Of a stretch of 64,000 bases of DNA, positions 44,203 through 52,343 are shown piece by piece. The notes under the pieces are model-generated. The model made no database searches and had not been told where the DNA came from. It worked only from the letters and a program-made list of their open reading frames with translations. Location: NCBI RefSeq assembly GCF_900116565.1, contig NZ_FPCJ01000001.1, forward strand, positions 2,290,540-2,354,539, written 5' to 3'. Positions within the stretch are counted from its first letter, which is position 1; every line of letters begins with the position of its first letter. The stretch is from Thermoflavifilum thermophilum (GTDB lineage: Bacteria; Bacteroidota; Bacteroidia; Chitinophagales; Chitinophagaceae). The position numbers were made by a program, and so were the translations under genes.

Positions 44203-44886
44203 ATGACGACAAAGAACAACACATTTATCCACAGGCGTGGTTTCATTGGAATGATTTCAGCAGGGGCTGTTACACTTTTCACTTCTCCGCTTACTTCTGC
44301 TGTAAATCCTGTTGCTTCATGGGTTGAGGCTGAAGATCCGGATAGCTGGTTTAATAAAATTCAGGGTAAACATCGCATTGTATTTGATGTTACTGAGCCC
44401 AAGGATATTTTTCCTTTTGCATGGCCGGCAGTTTTTTTAGTTACAAATCAATCAACCGGTACAGATCCCAAGGATTGCAGTGTGGTAGTTATTTTGCGGC
44501 ATGAATCCATACCTTTTGCCATGCAACCTGCATTATGGGAAAAATATCATTTGGGGGAAGCATTCAAGTACAATGATCCGAAAACGGGGCAGCCATCGGT
44601 TCGGAACCCTTACTGGAAGCCGGATCCAAATGATTTTATTTTACCCGGATTAGGGCCTGTACCGATTGGCATCAATGATCTTCAGCAGCAGGGAGTAATG
44701 TTTTGTGTATGCAATATGGCCATTCGGGTATATAGTGCTGCTGTGGCTCAGGGCATGAGTATGGATCCCGAAGCGGTGCGAAAAGATTTTCTGGACAATG
44801 TGTTGCCAGGCATTGAAGTGGTACCTTCAGGTGTGTGGGCTGTGGGGCGAGCACAGGAGCATGGCTGCGCCTATTGTCGTGTTTGA
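44203..44886 (+). CDS. Tat-exported DsrE-like protein
   Basis: A 227-residue protein starting MTTKNNTFIHRRGFIGMIS. The RRGF pair followed by a moderately hydrophobic stretch (ISAGAVTLF) suggests Tat export. The mature part contains HRIVFDVTEP, VVVILRHESIPF, then GVMFCVCNMAIRVYSAAVAQGM, with two cysteines at the position of the DsrE conserved cysteine. It ends in a CxxC (CAYCRV). The DsrE relationship is recognised from the Gv-F-vC-x3 pattern and from the neighbour of similar type. Tat export would suit a folded or cofactor-containing protein. It is 10 bases before the cytochrome gene, hence same operon. Substrate unknown. Confidence 0.8.
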   Translation: MTTKNNTFIHRRGFIGMISAGAVTLFTSPLTSAVNPVASWVEAEDPDSWFNKIQGKHRIVFDVTEPKDIFPFAWPAVFLVTNQSTGTDPKDCSVVVILRHESIPFAMQPALWEKYHLGEAFKYNDPKTGQPSVRNPYWKPDPNDFILPGLGPVPIGINDLQQQGVMFCVCNMAIRVYSAAVAQGMSMDPEAVRKDFLDNVLPGIEVVPSGVWAVGRAQEHGCAYCRV

Positions 44887-44895
44887 TGCGGATGC

Positions 44896-45933
44896 ATGAA
44901 ACGAAGGTGGATAGTTGTGTGGCTAACGGCAGGATTGGGAATCCTGATCTTATTCTCTGTGTGGAGAAGGATATGGTTGCATGAATATCGTATGCATATT
45001 CTTCATCAAAAGCATGCATTGTATCAACAACCAGTTACAAATATTGTCTGGATACCACCCGATACCCACACAATTCCACATACAGCAGAGGGAGATTTGA
45101 TTCGTTATGGCCGCTTATTGGTTGTACACACAGCCCGTTATCTGGGTCCAAAGGGCAAAATTGCACATATCAGCAATGGCATGAATTGCCAGAATTGCCA
45201 TCTGGCTGCGGGAACATTGCCATTTGCCAATAATTTTTCATTGGTGGCATCTACTTATCCCAAATATCGTGCACGGAATGATCGGGTAGAAACCGTTGCT
45301 TTTCGCGTAAATGCCTGTTTGAAAAGAAGTTTAAACGGTGAGGCACTGGACACTAATTCGCGGGAAATGAAAGCTTTTGTAGCTTATTTGTTGTGGATTG
45401 GAGGGCAACTTCATGCAAACAGCTCTGCCGGTAGCCGAACACCCACAGTTTGGGGAGCTGGTACAGAAAAATTGAATTATTTGAAACGTGCAGCCGATAC
45501 GAATGCCGGCAGGATGGTATTTATGACTTACTGCCAAAACTGCCATGGACGCCATGGACAAGGCTTGTGGGTGGATAGTACAGGTGAATATCAATATCCT
45601 CCGTTGTGGGGTAAACATAGTTACAATACGGGTGCCGGTATGTATCGGATTTCCCAGTTTGCGGCATTTGTTAAAAATAATATGCCGTTTGGAACAAGTT
45701 ACTTGCATCCGCTGTTAACCGATGAGCAAGCCTGGGATGTGGCCGCTTTTGTGAATACACAGCCCCGACAGGCTTATCGGGATTTGAAGTATGACTGGCC
45801 CAGGATTGCCGATAAGCCTGTGGATTATCCCTTTGGACCGTATGCCGACTCATTTCAGGAGCCACAACATAAATACGGCCCATTTGAAGAAATTGAAAAA
45901 GCAAGAGCAAATATATCCGTTAAACAGCAGTAA
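44896..45933 (+). CDS. TsdA-like dihaem cytochrome c (thiosulfate dehydrogenase family)
   Basis: A 345-residue periplasmic cytochrome, anchored by an N-terminal helix (residues 5-23). Two haem-binding motifs are present: Cys98-Cys101-His102 in NCQNCHLAAGT and Cys213-Cys216-His217 in CQNCHGRHGQG. After the first haem come YPKYRARNDRVE and RVNACLKRSLNGEALD. The Cys141 there is where TsdA enzymes keep the unusual cysteine haem ligand. Met263 in NNMPFG is a likely ligand of haem 2. TsdA enzymes interconvert thiosulfate and tetrathionate. The neighbours (DsrE-like proteins, TauE, cydAB) agree with a sulfur role, but the substrate is not proven. The gene symbol tsdA is withheld for that reason. Confidence 0.8.
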   Translation: MKRRWIVVWLTAGLGILILFSVWRRIWLHEYRMHILHQKHALYQQPVTNIVWIPPDTHTIPHTAEGDLIRYGRLLVVHTARYLGPKGKIAHISNGMNCQNCHLAAGTLPFANNFSLVASTYPKYRARNDRVETVAFRVNACLKRSLNGEALDTNSREMKAFVAYLLWIGGQLHANSSAGSRTPTVWGAGTEKLNYLKRAADTNAGRMVFMTYCQNCHGRHGQGLWVDSTGEYQYPPLWGKHSYNTGAGMYRISQFAAFVKNNMPFGTSYLHPLLTDEQAWDVAAFVNTQPRQAYRDLKYDWPRIADKPVDYPFGPYADSFQEPQHKYGPFEEIEKARANISVKQQ

Positions 45934-45944
45934 AGTTTTATGTT

Positions 45945-46331
45945 ATGCAGTTCAGTGTGATTACAATGGCAGGGCTGTTGCTACTCGGGATCATTGCGGG
46001 ATATCTGGGTGGCCTTGCGGGTGTGGGCGGCGGCATTTTGGTGGTACCGGCGTTGGTATATATTTTTGGGTTCAGTCAACATCAGGCACAGGGAACTACC
46101 CTTGCCATGATGCTCCCGCCTATTGGTCTGCTTGCAGCACGGGAATATTATCTGCGGGGATATGTACACATATCTGCCAGTTTGCTGCTTGTCAGTGGTT
46201 ATCTGTTGGGAAGTTATCTGGGAGGAAAAATGGCTGTACAGTTGCCCGATCTTGTCGTCAAGAAAATATTTGCCTGGTTTATACTGATGGTATCGGTGAA
46301 AATATTGTTTTTTACTTCTACGAAAAGCTGA
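45945..46331 (+). CDS. Half-size TauE/SafE-family permease
   Basis: A 128-residue inner-membrane protein with about four hydrophobic segments. It shows the TauE/SafE glycine signature GYLGGLAGVGGGILVVPALVYIFG followed by HQAQGTTLAMMLPP. Full-length family members have about 250 residues in two repeats, so this is one repeat and probably works as a dimer. The family exports or imports sulfite, sulfoacetate and related anions. It starts 11 bases after the cytochrome gene, which supports a sulfur-oxyanion role. Confidence 0.9.
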   Translation: MQFSVITMAGLLLLGIIAGYLGGLAGVGGGILVVPALVYIFGFSQHQAQGTTLAMMLPPIGLLAAREYYLRGYVHISASLLLVSGYLLGSYLGGKMAVQLPDLVVKKIFAWFILMVSVKILFFTSTKS

Positions 46332-46462
46332 TCGTTTTTCTTTCCGCTGCAAACAGCATGGTTTCTTTCAATCATCACGTGCGTTTTGCTAATACGTTCA
46401 TATCATTTCCCAAGTATCTTTGTGATGAATGTTTGTGGAGATGATTAAAACGTATTATTCGC

Positions 46463-47812
46463 ATGGATGACTTTCTGGCTGCTCGTGCGCAAATGGGTGT
46501 TTCGCTTGGCTTTCATATCATATTTGCCTGCATTGGCATGGTGATGCCGTTTTTCATGGCTGTAGCTCATTACAAATGGTTGCGAACAGGAGATGTTTGT
46601 TACAAAAATATTACGCGTGCCTGGAGCCGGGGAGTAGCCATATTTTTCGTTACCGGTGCCGTGTCGGGTACCATGTTGTCGTTTGAGCTGGGACTATTGT
46701 GGCCAGGATTTATGAAATATGCAGGGCCTATCATTGGCATGCCGTTTTCGCTGGAGGGAACGGCATTTTTTATTGAAGCCATTGCATTGGGCTTTTATTT
46801 GTATGGTTGGGAAAAACTCAACAGATGGTTTCATTGGTATACCGGACTGTTGATTGGCTTGAGCGGATTGGCATCTGGTATTCTGGTGGTATCAGCCAAT
46901 GCGTGGATGAACAGCCCGGCTGGTTTTACTTACGAAAACGGGCATTTTACCGATATTAATCCCTGGAAGGCCATGTATAATGCCGCATGGATTCCTGAGG
47001 CCCTGCACATGATTTTAGCTGCCTTTATTGCCACAGGATTTGCAGTTGCGGGTGTACATGCCTGGATGTTGTATCGCGGAAAGAATGTTGAATTTCATTT
47101 GAGAGCTTTCCGAATTGCTGTGAGTTTTGCAGCCATTGCCGCTTTGTTGCAACCATTCAGCGGCGATTTTGCGGCCAGAAGTGTGGCAAAGCTGCAACCT
47201 GCCAAACTGGCTGCCATGGAAGGGCTTTATCATACACAATCTCACGCACCCCTGTCTGTGGGAGGCATCTGGTCTGCTGTCCATCCTGCTTCCGGTTCTG
47301 ATAGTATCGTGTATCGGCTCAAGTATGCAATTGAAATTCCGGATTTGCTGAGTGTGTTGGTGCATGGAAAGGCCAATGCCGAAGTAATCGGTCTGGATCG
47401 TATTCCAAAGAATGAATGGCCATTGGTAGGCATAGTACATATTGCTTATCAAATAATGGTAGCTCTTGGCATTTTGCTTTTTTTATTGGCTGTAATCAGT
47501 TTATGCGGTGTGTGGAAATACCGAAAATGGCTGCATCAACCATGGTTTCTTAAATGGCACATCATGGCAATTCCTGGAGGATTCTTAGCCATAGAGGCTG
47601 GTTGGACGGTCACGGAGGTGGGCCGTCAGCCATGGATTATTGATCATATCATGCGTACTGCGGATGCAGTGACCCCTATGCCGGGTATTGTATATACCTT
47701 TTATGTTTTCACAGGGATATATTTGATGCTGTCGGCCATGGTGATATTTCTGCTTTATCGTCAAATCAAAATGGTACCTGTTTTATACGATGTTGTTTCA
47801 GATAAAAATTGA
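46463..47812 (+). CDS. cydA: Cytochrome bd ubiquinol oxidase subunit I
   Basis: A 449-residue inner-membrane quinol oxidase subunit. His18 in GVSLGFHIIFACIGM, His182 in EALHMILAAF, and the glutamates Glu98 and Glu105 in FSLEGTAFFIEAI match haem ligand and proton-path residues of the family. The GRQPW motif in WTVTEVGRQPWII is conserved. The quinol loop is short, as in CIO-type enzymes. It pairs with cydB three bases downstream. The oxidase would take electrons from the quinone pool and reduce oxygen, a natural sink for a dehydrogenase upstream. Expected in the same operon as the TauE-like gene, 131 bases earlier. Confidence 0.95.
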   Translation: MDDFLAARAQMGVSLGFHIIFACIGMVMPFFMAVAHYKWLRTGDVCYKNITRAWSRGVAIFFVTGAVSGTMLSFELGLLWPGFMKYAGPIIGMPFSLEGTAFFIEAIALGFYLYGWEKLNRWFHWYTGLLIGLSGLASGILVVSANAWMNSPAGFTYENGHFTDINPWKAMYNAAWIPEALHMILAAFIATGFAVAGVHAWMLYRGKNVEFHLRAFRIAVSFAAIAALLQPFSGDFAARSVAKLQPAKLAAMEGLYHTQSHAPLSVGGIWSAVHPASGSDSIVYRLKYAIEIPDLLSVLVHGKANAEVIGLDRIPKNEWPLVGIVHIAYQIMVALGILLFLLAVISLCGVWKYRKWLHQPWFLKWHIMAIPGGFLAIEAGWTVTEVGRQPWIIDHIMRTADAVTPMPGIVYTFYVFTGIYLMLSAMVIFLLYRQIKMVPVLYDVVSDKN

Positions 47813-47815
47813 AAC

Positions 47816-48835
47816 ATGCTATTTGTAGTCATCATGTATCTTTACCTTTCCTTATTGTTGTATTTGCTTTTGGGAGGTGCTGATTTTGGGGCGGGTATTT
47901 TGGAAATGTTTACCTCTTCCCGCAATCAGCCGCGCACAAGGCGTATCACCTATCTGGCTATTGGACCGGTATGGGAAGCCAATCACATGTGGTTGATTAT
48001 CTTCATTGTGATTTTGTTTGTAGGATTTCCTGAAATCTATACCACATTTACTACATATCTGCATATACCTTTGTTGTTGATGTTGCTGGGCATCATTTTG
48101 CGGGGCACAGCTTTTATTTTCCGGCATTATGATGCTGTCAGGGATCGGATGCAAACGGTGTATAATGCCATCTTTGTGTATTCAAGTTTTATTACGCCCA
48201 TGATTTTGGGTATGATAGCTGGTGCCGTGATTTCAGGTAACATTAATCCTTATGCTCATCATTTTTCGGATTTATATCTGAAACCCTGGCTGAATATTTT
48301 TTGCTTTATGGTAGGATTGTTTACCGTTGCCCTTTGTGCATTTCTGGCAGCAGTTTATCTGATAGGTGAAGCCGTTACTTCGTATGATCAACGCAGATTT
48401 GTTTCAAAAGCCATTGTATCGAATATTTTAGCTTTACTGGCTGGTATAGGTGTATTCTTAACTTCACATTGGGCACATTTTTCTTTATGGCAATGGATAT
48501 TTGGCAACCCGGTGGGAAAGTTTGCCATTATTGCTGCTTTGATTTCTCTGGGCTGGCTCTGGTATGCATGCATCAGGGGCAGGAGAAAATTTTTATTGCG
48601 TATGCTGGCATGTTTTCAGGTAACCATGATTTTACTTGCCGTAGGTTATCATCATTTTCCTGATTTCATGATTTTGCAAAACGGCACACACGTGTCATTG
48701 TTTATCCATCGTGCGCCGGATGCAACCATAAATGCGCTTGCTTGGGCATTGCTCGGTGGGAGCCTGTTTATACTGCCTTTTCTGATATATTTATTTTATA
48801 GTTTTCGGGAACCTGCGCAAGCTGATATGCAATAA
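47816..48835 (+). CDS. cydB: Cytochrome bd ubiquinol oxidase subunit II
   Basis: A 339-residue membrane partner of CydA with about eight transmembrane segments. Family segments are LLLGGADFGAGILEMFTSSRNQP, IGPVWEANHMWLIIFIVILFVGFP, and LLGIILRGTAFIFRHYD. It starts three bases after the cydA stop. No small cydX-like gene was noted after it. Length is normal for the CIO-type branch. Confidence 0.95.
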   Translation: MLFVVIMYLYLSLLLYLLLGGADFGAGILEMFTSSRNQPRTRRITYLAIGPVWEANHMWLIIFIVILFVGFPEIYTTFTTYLHIPLLLMLLGIILRGTAFIFRHYDAVRDRMQTVYNAIFVYSSFITPMILGMIAGAVISGNINPYAHHFSDLYLKPWLNIFCFMVGLFTVALCAFLAAVYLIGEAVTSYDQRRFVSKAIVSNILALLAGIGVFLTSHWAHFSLWQWIFGNPVGKFAIIAALISLGWLWYACIRGRRKFLLRMLACFQVTMILLAVGYHHFPDFMILQNGTHVSLFIHRAPDATINALAWALLGGSLFILPFLIYLFYSFREPAQADMQ

Positions 48836-48863
48836 TATTTTAAGATTCATTTTGTAGAACACC

Positions 48864-50945
48864 TTATTTGTTTGTAATCCTGACTTTTTCCGATCCAACA
48901 AACTGAATCAAATCAGGTAGGTCAAAGCAGGTTAAAGCATAGGGAATTACATAGCTGTATTGATTGGGTGTGGCAGGATGCAAAAGAAAATCCATAAAAC
49001 TATCCGGCATATCGGATAACGTGAACTGATGGACATGCGGATTAAGTGCTGCAGCCAGTAAAGCTGCTTCAGCAGCCGGCCCTGTGGCTTCTATATCTAT
49101 CGGTAATGAAGATAGGGATGTATGTTGTGTAATAAAATTCAGCAGCATCAACACATCCTGTGTGCGCTGTGCAGGCAGGGAAAATCCGGTGAACAAAGCC
49201 AGCACGGCATTCCGGTATTCCTGATTCATATATTTCTTATCATTAAAGGCCGCATCATCGGCTGTTTCTCCCATACCTCTGAGGTCGGCTATCAGCAGCA
49301 TACAGCTTTGCCGGATAGATTTCATCAGATACAGGCTATCTTTCAATACCGCATCTTTACCGGCCTGATTCAACATTATTTTCCATTTCGTAAATGATTT
49401 GAATGCTGATGGATCGGTTATCAAACAGGGTATAGGTGGGAAATCATTTCCACGAATAATGATTTTTTGAAAACGATAACCTGCAATAACCACAGTGCCC
49501 ATTTGCTGGGTGTCAATGGAAAAATGATTTGATTCAGGCAGATGCAAGATTCGTTTGATCATGTTTTGATATTGCATTCGGCTGCTATCATGAAGCCAAT
49601 GGGTACGTGAGGCTTGCCAGCTCCTGGCTATGGAAAGCCGCATTGCCGGCAATGTCTGCTCATCTGCAAATGCTGTATTCACCTGACCTGTGATGGTTAC
49701 CTGCAAGCTGTCTGCAGGCAATGTAGGAAGCGCTTTTTCGTGGACAGGCATATCATCATGCATAAACCATTTCCGGAACCATTGTACGGCTTTTTCCTGT
49801 TTGGGTGGCTGAATGCCATGTCCGTCATCATAAGCAAAAAGACTAATATGGGAGGAAGCACCCAATGTATCATACACCTGCTGCAATTCATGATACACAT
49901 CGAGTGTACCATTGAAATCCACAAAATCATACCTGCCTGCAAGAATCAATACAGGTCTGGGAGCGAACATGATGATATAATCGCTGATATCCAGCCCCGC
50001 TTCACTCTCGCCTGGCAGCCATTGGCAGCCATCCTGCGGTCCCAGCAGCCATAATGTTCTTTCCCTGCGGGTTACATAGCTGCATATGACGGCTGCTTTG
50101 ATACGAGCATCTAAGGGTATTAGATAAGCCGTTTGTGTGCCCCCACCCGAATTGCCTATGCATCCAATACGCGTGCTATCTACTTCAGGCCTGGAACATA
50201 GATAATCTATTGCCCGAATGTTATCCCACATTTCATCTTTTACTACGCTGGTGCCCAGCAAATTGGCGCCTGCAGCCAGCAAGGTATGTTCCGTAGTGCC
50301 CCCGCGGGTTAGAGGATTACCCGAAGAATCCGTGAGCTGATATCTTTCGCCTTGTGAGATCGGATCAATCATTAAAACCACAAATCCATGCTGGGCCAGC
50401 AAGATAGCGGTTTGCTGATAGGTAAGAGTGGCTTTGGCTGTTGCTTCATGTCCGCAACAAAACAGGATACCGGGAAAGGGTCCTTTTCCAACAGGGACAT
50501 ACAGATTGGCTGTTACATGATGATGCGGCAAACTTTCAAAGATGATTTTTTCAATCCGATATCCATCTTCTGCGATCGTACTCAGCAACTGTGCATGCAA
50601 AGGTGTTTTTGGAGGCATGGATCCAAGAATGGAAAGATATTGCTGCCGGCAATATTGCTGGTATTGCTCAAGCTGATGATGCAACAAAGCTTGATGTAAC
50701 AGGCTGTCCCGATGTCGGTATTGCTGGTGTAATCTTTGTGTAATAAAATCATGCAGGGTCTGATGACCGTTCCAATCCAGCACGTTGTATGATCGGACGG
50801 ATGTAGTTTGCGCATATCCTGTACCGATGTTGCATACAAAAGATATGCTCATAAGGATTATCCATATTGGCATCAGGGACACAAATCCTTGTTGCAGACA
50901 ACTATATTTTCGGGTTATGGGTAAATTCCTTTTTGAGGTGCACAT
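48864..50945 (-). CDS. Exported two-part alpha/beta hydrolase (acetylxylan-esterase-like)
   Basis: A 693-residue exported esterase-like protein. A signal-type hydrophobic segment lies at about residues 26-42, ending GTGYAQ. The first hydrolase domain has the nucleophile motif GCIGNSGGGTQ near residue 270, an oxyanion-type stretch GILFCCGHEA, DPISQGERYQL, an acid-region ILAGRYDFVD and a histidine in DDGHGIQPP. A second, weaker hydrolase-like region follows (residues 450-693) with LLIADLRGMGETAD and ATGPAAEAALLAAAL, in which the G-x-S-x-G nucleophile is replaced by G-P-A-A-E, so it is probably not catalytic. Relatives deacetylate xylan and other glycans. Monocistronic. Confidence 0.8.
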   Translation of the reverse strand: MCTSKRNLPITRKYSCLQQGFVSLMPIWIILMSISFVCNIGTGYAQTTSVRSYNVLDWNGHQTLHDFITQRLHQQYRHRDSLLHQALLHHQLEQYQQYCRQQYLSILGSMPPKTPLHAQLLSTIAEDGYRIEKIIFESLPHHHVTANLYVPVGKGPFPGILFCCGHEATAKATLTYQQTAILLAQHGFVVLMIDPISQGERYQLTDSSGNPLTRGGTTEHTLLAAGANLLGTSVVKDEMWDNIRAIDYLCSRPEVDSTRIGCIGNSGGGTQTAYLIPLDARIKAAVICSYVTRRERTLWLLGPQDGCQWLPGESEAGLDISDYIIMFAPRPVLILAGRYDFVDFNGTLDVYHELQQVYDTLGASSHISLFAYDDGHGIQPPKQEKAVQWFRKWFMHDDMPVHEKALPTLPADSLQVTITGQVNTAFADEQTLPAMRLSIARSWQASRTHWLHDSSRMQYQNMIKRILHLPESNHFSIDTQQMGTVVIAGYRFQKIIIRGNDFPPIPCLITDPSAFKSFTKWKIMLNQAGKDAVLKDSLYLMKSIRQSCMLLIADLRGMGETADDAAFNDKKYMNQEYRNAVLALFTGFSLPAQRTQDVLMLLNFITQHTSLSSLPIDIEATGPAAEAALLAAALNPHVHQFTLSDMPDSFMDFLLHPATPNQYSYVIPYALTCFDLPDLIQFVGSEKVRITNK

Positions 50946-51103
50946 GTTTGTAATTGTATGTTTGAATATGTTTTAATTTATTCGTGTTGATTTAACATGT
51001 ATCGTGTTATGTGAAAGGAAGTGATTCATTTTGCATAGATGGGAATAGGAAATAATGAATGACAGGTATGTTTACCGTTTGTTGATGATTTGAACTGAAC
51101 TTG

Positions 51104-52291
51104 TTAACGCAACAGGTTTTCAATAATCATGGCGCTGGCACCGCCGCCTCCGTTGCAGATGCCGGCCAATCCGTACCGGGCTTTGTGGTGCTGCAGGATA
51201 TGCAGGAGGGTAACCACGATGCGGGCTCCGCTGCAGCCCAGGGGATGTCCCAATGCCACGGCTCCTCCCCACACGTTCAGCTTTTCTTCCGGAATGCCCA
51301 TCTGTTGGGCATTTACCATGGCCACGCAGGAAAAGGCTTCGTTGATTTCCACAAAATCCATATCCTGAATTTTTAATCCGGCTTTTTGCAAAGCCTTATC
51401 CATGGCTTTGATGGGGGTGGTGGTAAACCATTCGGGAGCTTGTGCGGCGTCGGCAAAGGAAACGATGCGCGCCAGGGGGCGAAGATTTGATTTTTTTACG
51501 GCCTCTTCGCTGGCCAGCACCACGGCAGCCGCTCCATCATTGATTTTGGAAGCATTGGCTGCGGTGATGGTACCCCCTTCTTCAAAAGCGGGTTTGAGCA
51601 AAGGCATTTTTTCAAAATTAGCACGGCGGAATTCTTCGTCTTCCTGCACCGTCCGCATGTTTTTACCTTCTTGCACTTCCACGGCAACTAGCTGCGATTG
51701 CATCCATCCGTTGGCGTAGGCTTGTGCAACCCGTTCATAGCTTTGGCGGGCGTATGCATCCTGTTGTTCACGCGTAAGATGATAGGTGCGGGCGCATAAT
51801 TCAGCTGCATTGCCCATGTGATACTGGTGATAAGGATCCCACAACCCGTCCAGAATCATGCCATCAATCAATTCGCCGTGCCCCAACCGGTATCCGCTGC
51901 GTGCTTTAGTGAGGTAATAAGGCGTTTGGCTCATGTTCTCCATGCCTCCGGCCACAATGAAATGCTCATCATTGGATGCGATGGACAAGGAGCCGAGCAT
52001 GATGGCTTTCATGCCGCTGGCGCATACTTTGTTTACCAATGTAGCCGGCACGCTGTCGGGAATTCCGGCTTTCAGGCTGGCTTGGGTAGCAGGAGCCTGA
52101 CCCAGTGCGGCCTGCAGCACACTACCCATGAATACCTCCTGAATTTGTTCAGGAGCCACCTGAGCGCGTTTCAGCGCTTCGCGAATGGCAATGGCACCCA
52201 GTTCGGTGGCAGGTACGGATGAGAGAGCCCCCTGAAAGCTGCCGATTGGCGTACGGGCAGCACCTACGATGAAGACATCCTGTGCAGGCAT
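51104..52291 (-). CDS. Acetyl-CoA C-acetyltransferase (thiolase)
   Basis: A 395-residue thiolase, catalysing reversible condensation or cleavage of acyl-CoA with CoA. The start ATG at 52291 gives MPAQDVFIVGAARTPIG, the normal family N-terminus. The nucleophile is Cys90 in NKVCASGMKA. The other catalytic residues lie in ALGHPLGCSGAR (His) and CNGGGGASA (Cys). Family phrases VEINEAFS and AGGMENMSQTP are present. The length is that of a biosynthetic or degradative acetyl-CoA acetyltransferase; which direction is used cannot be told. Confidence 0.95.
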   Translation of the reverse strand: MPAQDVFIVGAARTPIGSFQGALSSVPATELGAIAIREALKRAQVAPEQIQEVFMGSVLQAALGQAPATQASLKAGIPDSVPATLVNKVCASGMKAIMLGSLSIASNDEHFIVAGGMENMSQTPYYLTKARSGYRLGHGELIDGMILDGLWDPYHQYHMGNAAELCARTYHLTREQQDAYARQSYERVAQAYANGWMQSQLVAVEVQEGKNMRTVQEDEEFRRANFEKMPLLKPAFEEGGTITAANASKINDGAAAVVLASEEAVKKSNLRPLARIVSFADAAQAPEWFTTTPIKAMDKALQKAGLKIQDMDFVEINEAFSCVAMVNAQQMGIPEEKLNVWGGAVALGHPLGCSGARIVVTLLHILQHHKARYGLAGICNGGGGASAMIIENLLR

Positions 52292-52343
52292 AACGCAGAT
52301 TTTGTGTGCTTCAAATTTACCGGATTTCAACGATGTGCAGGCA

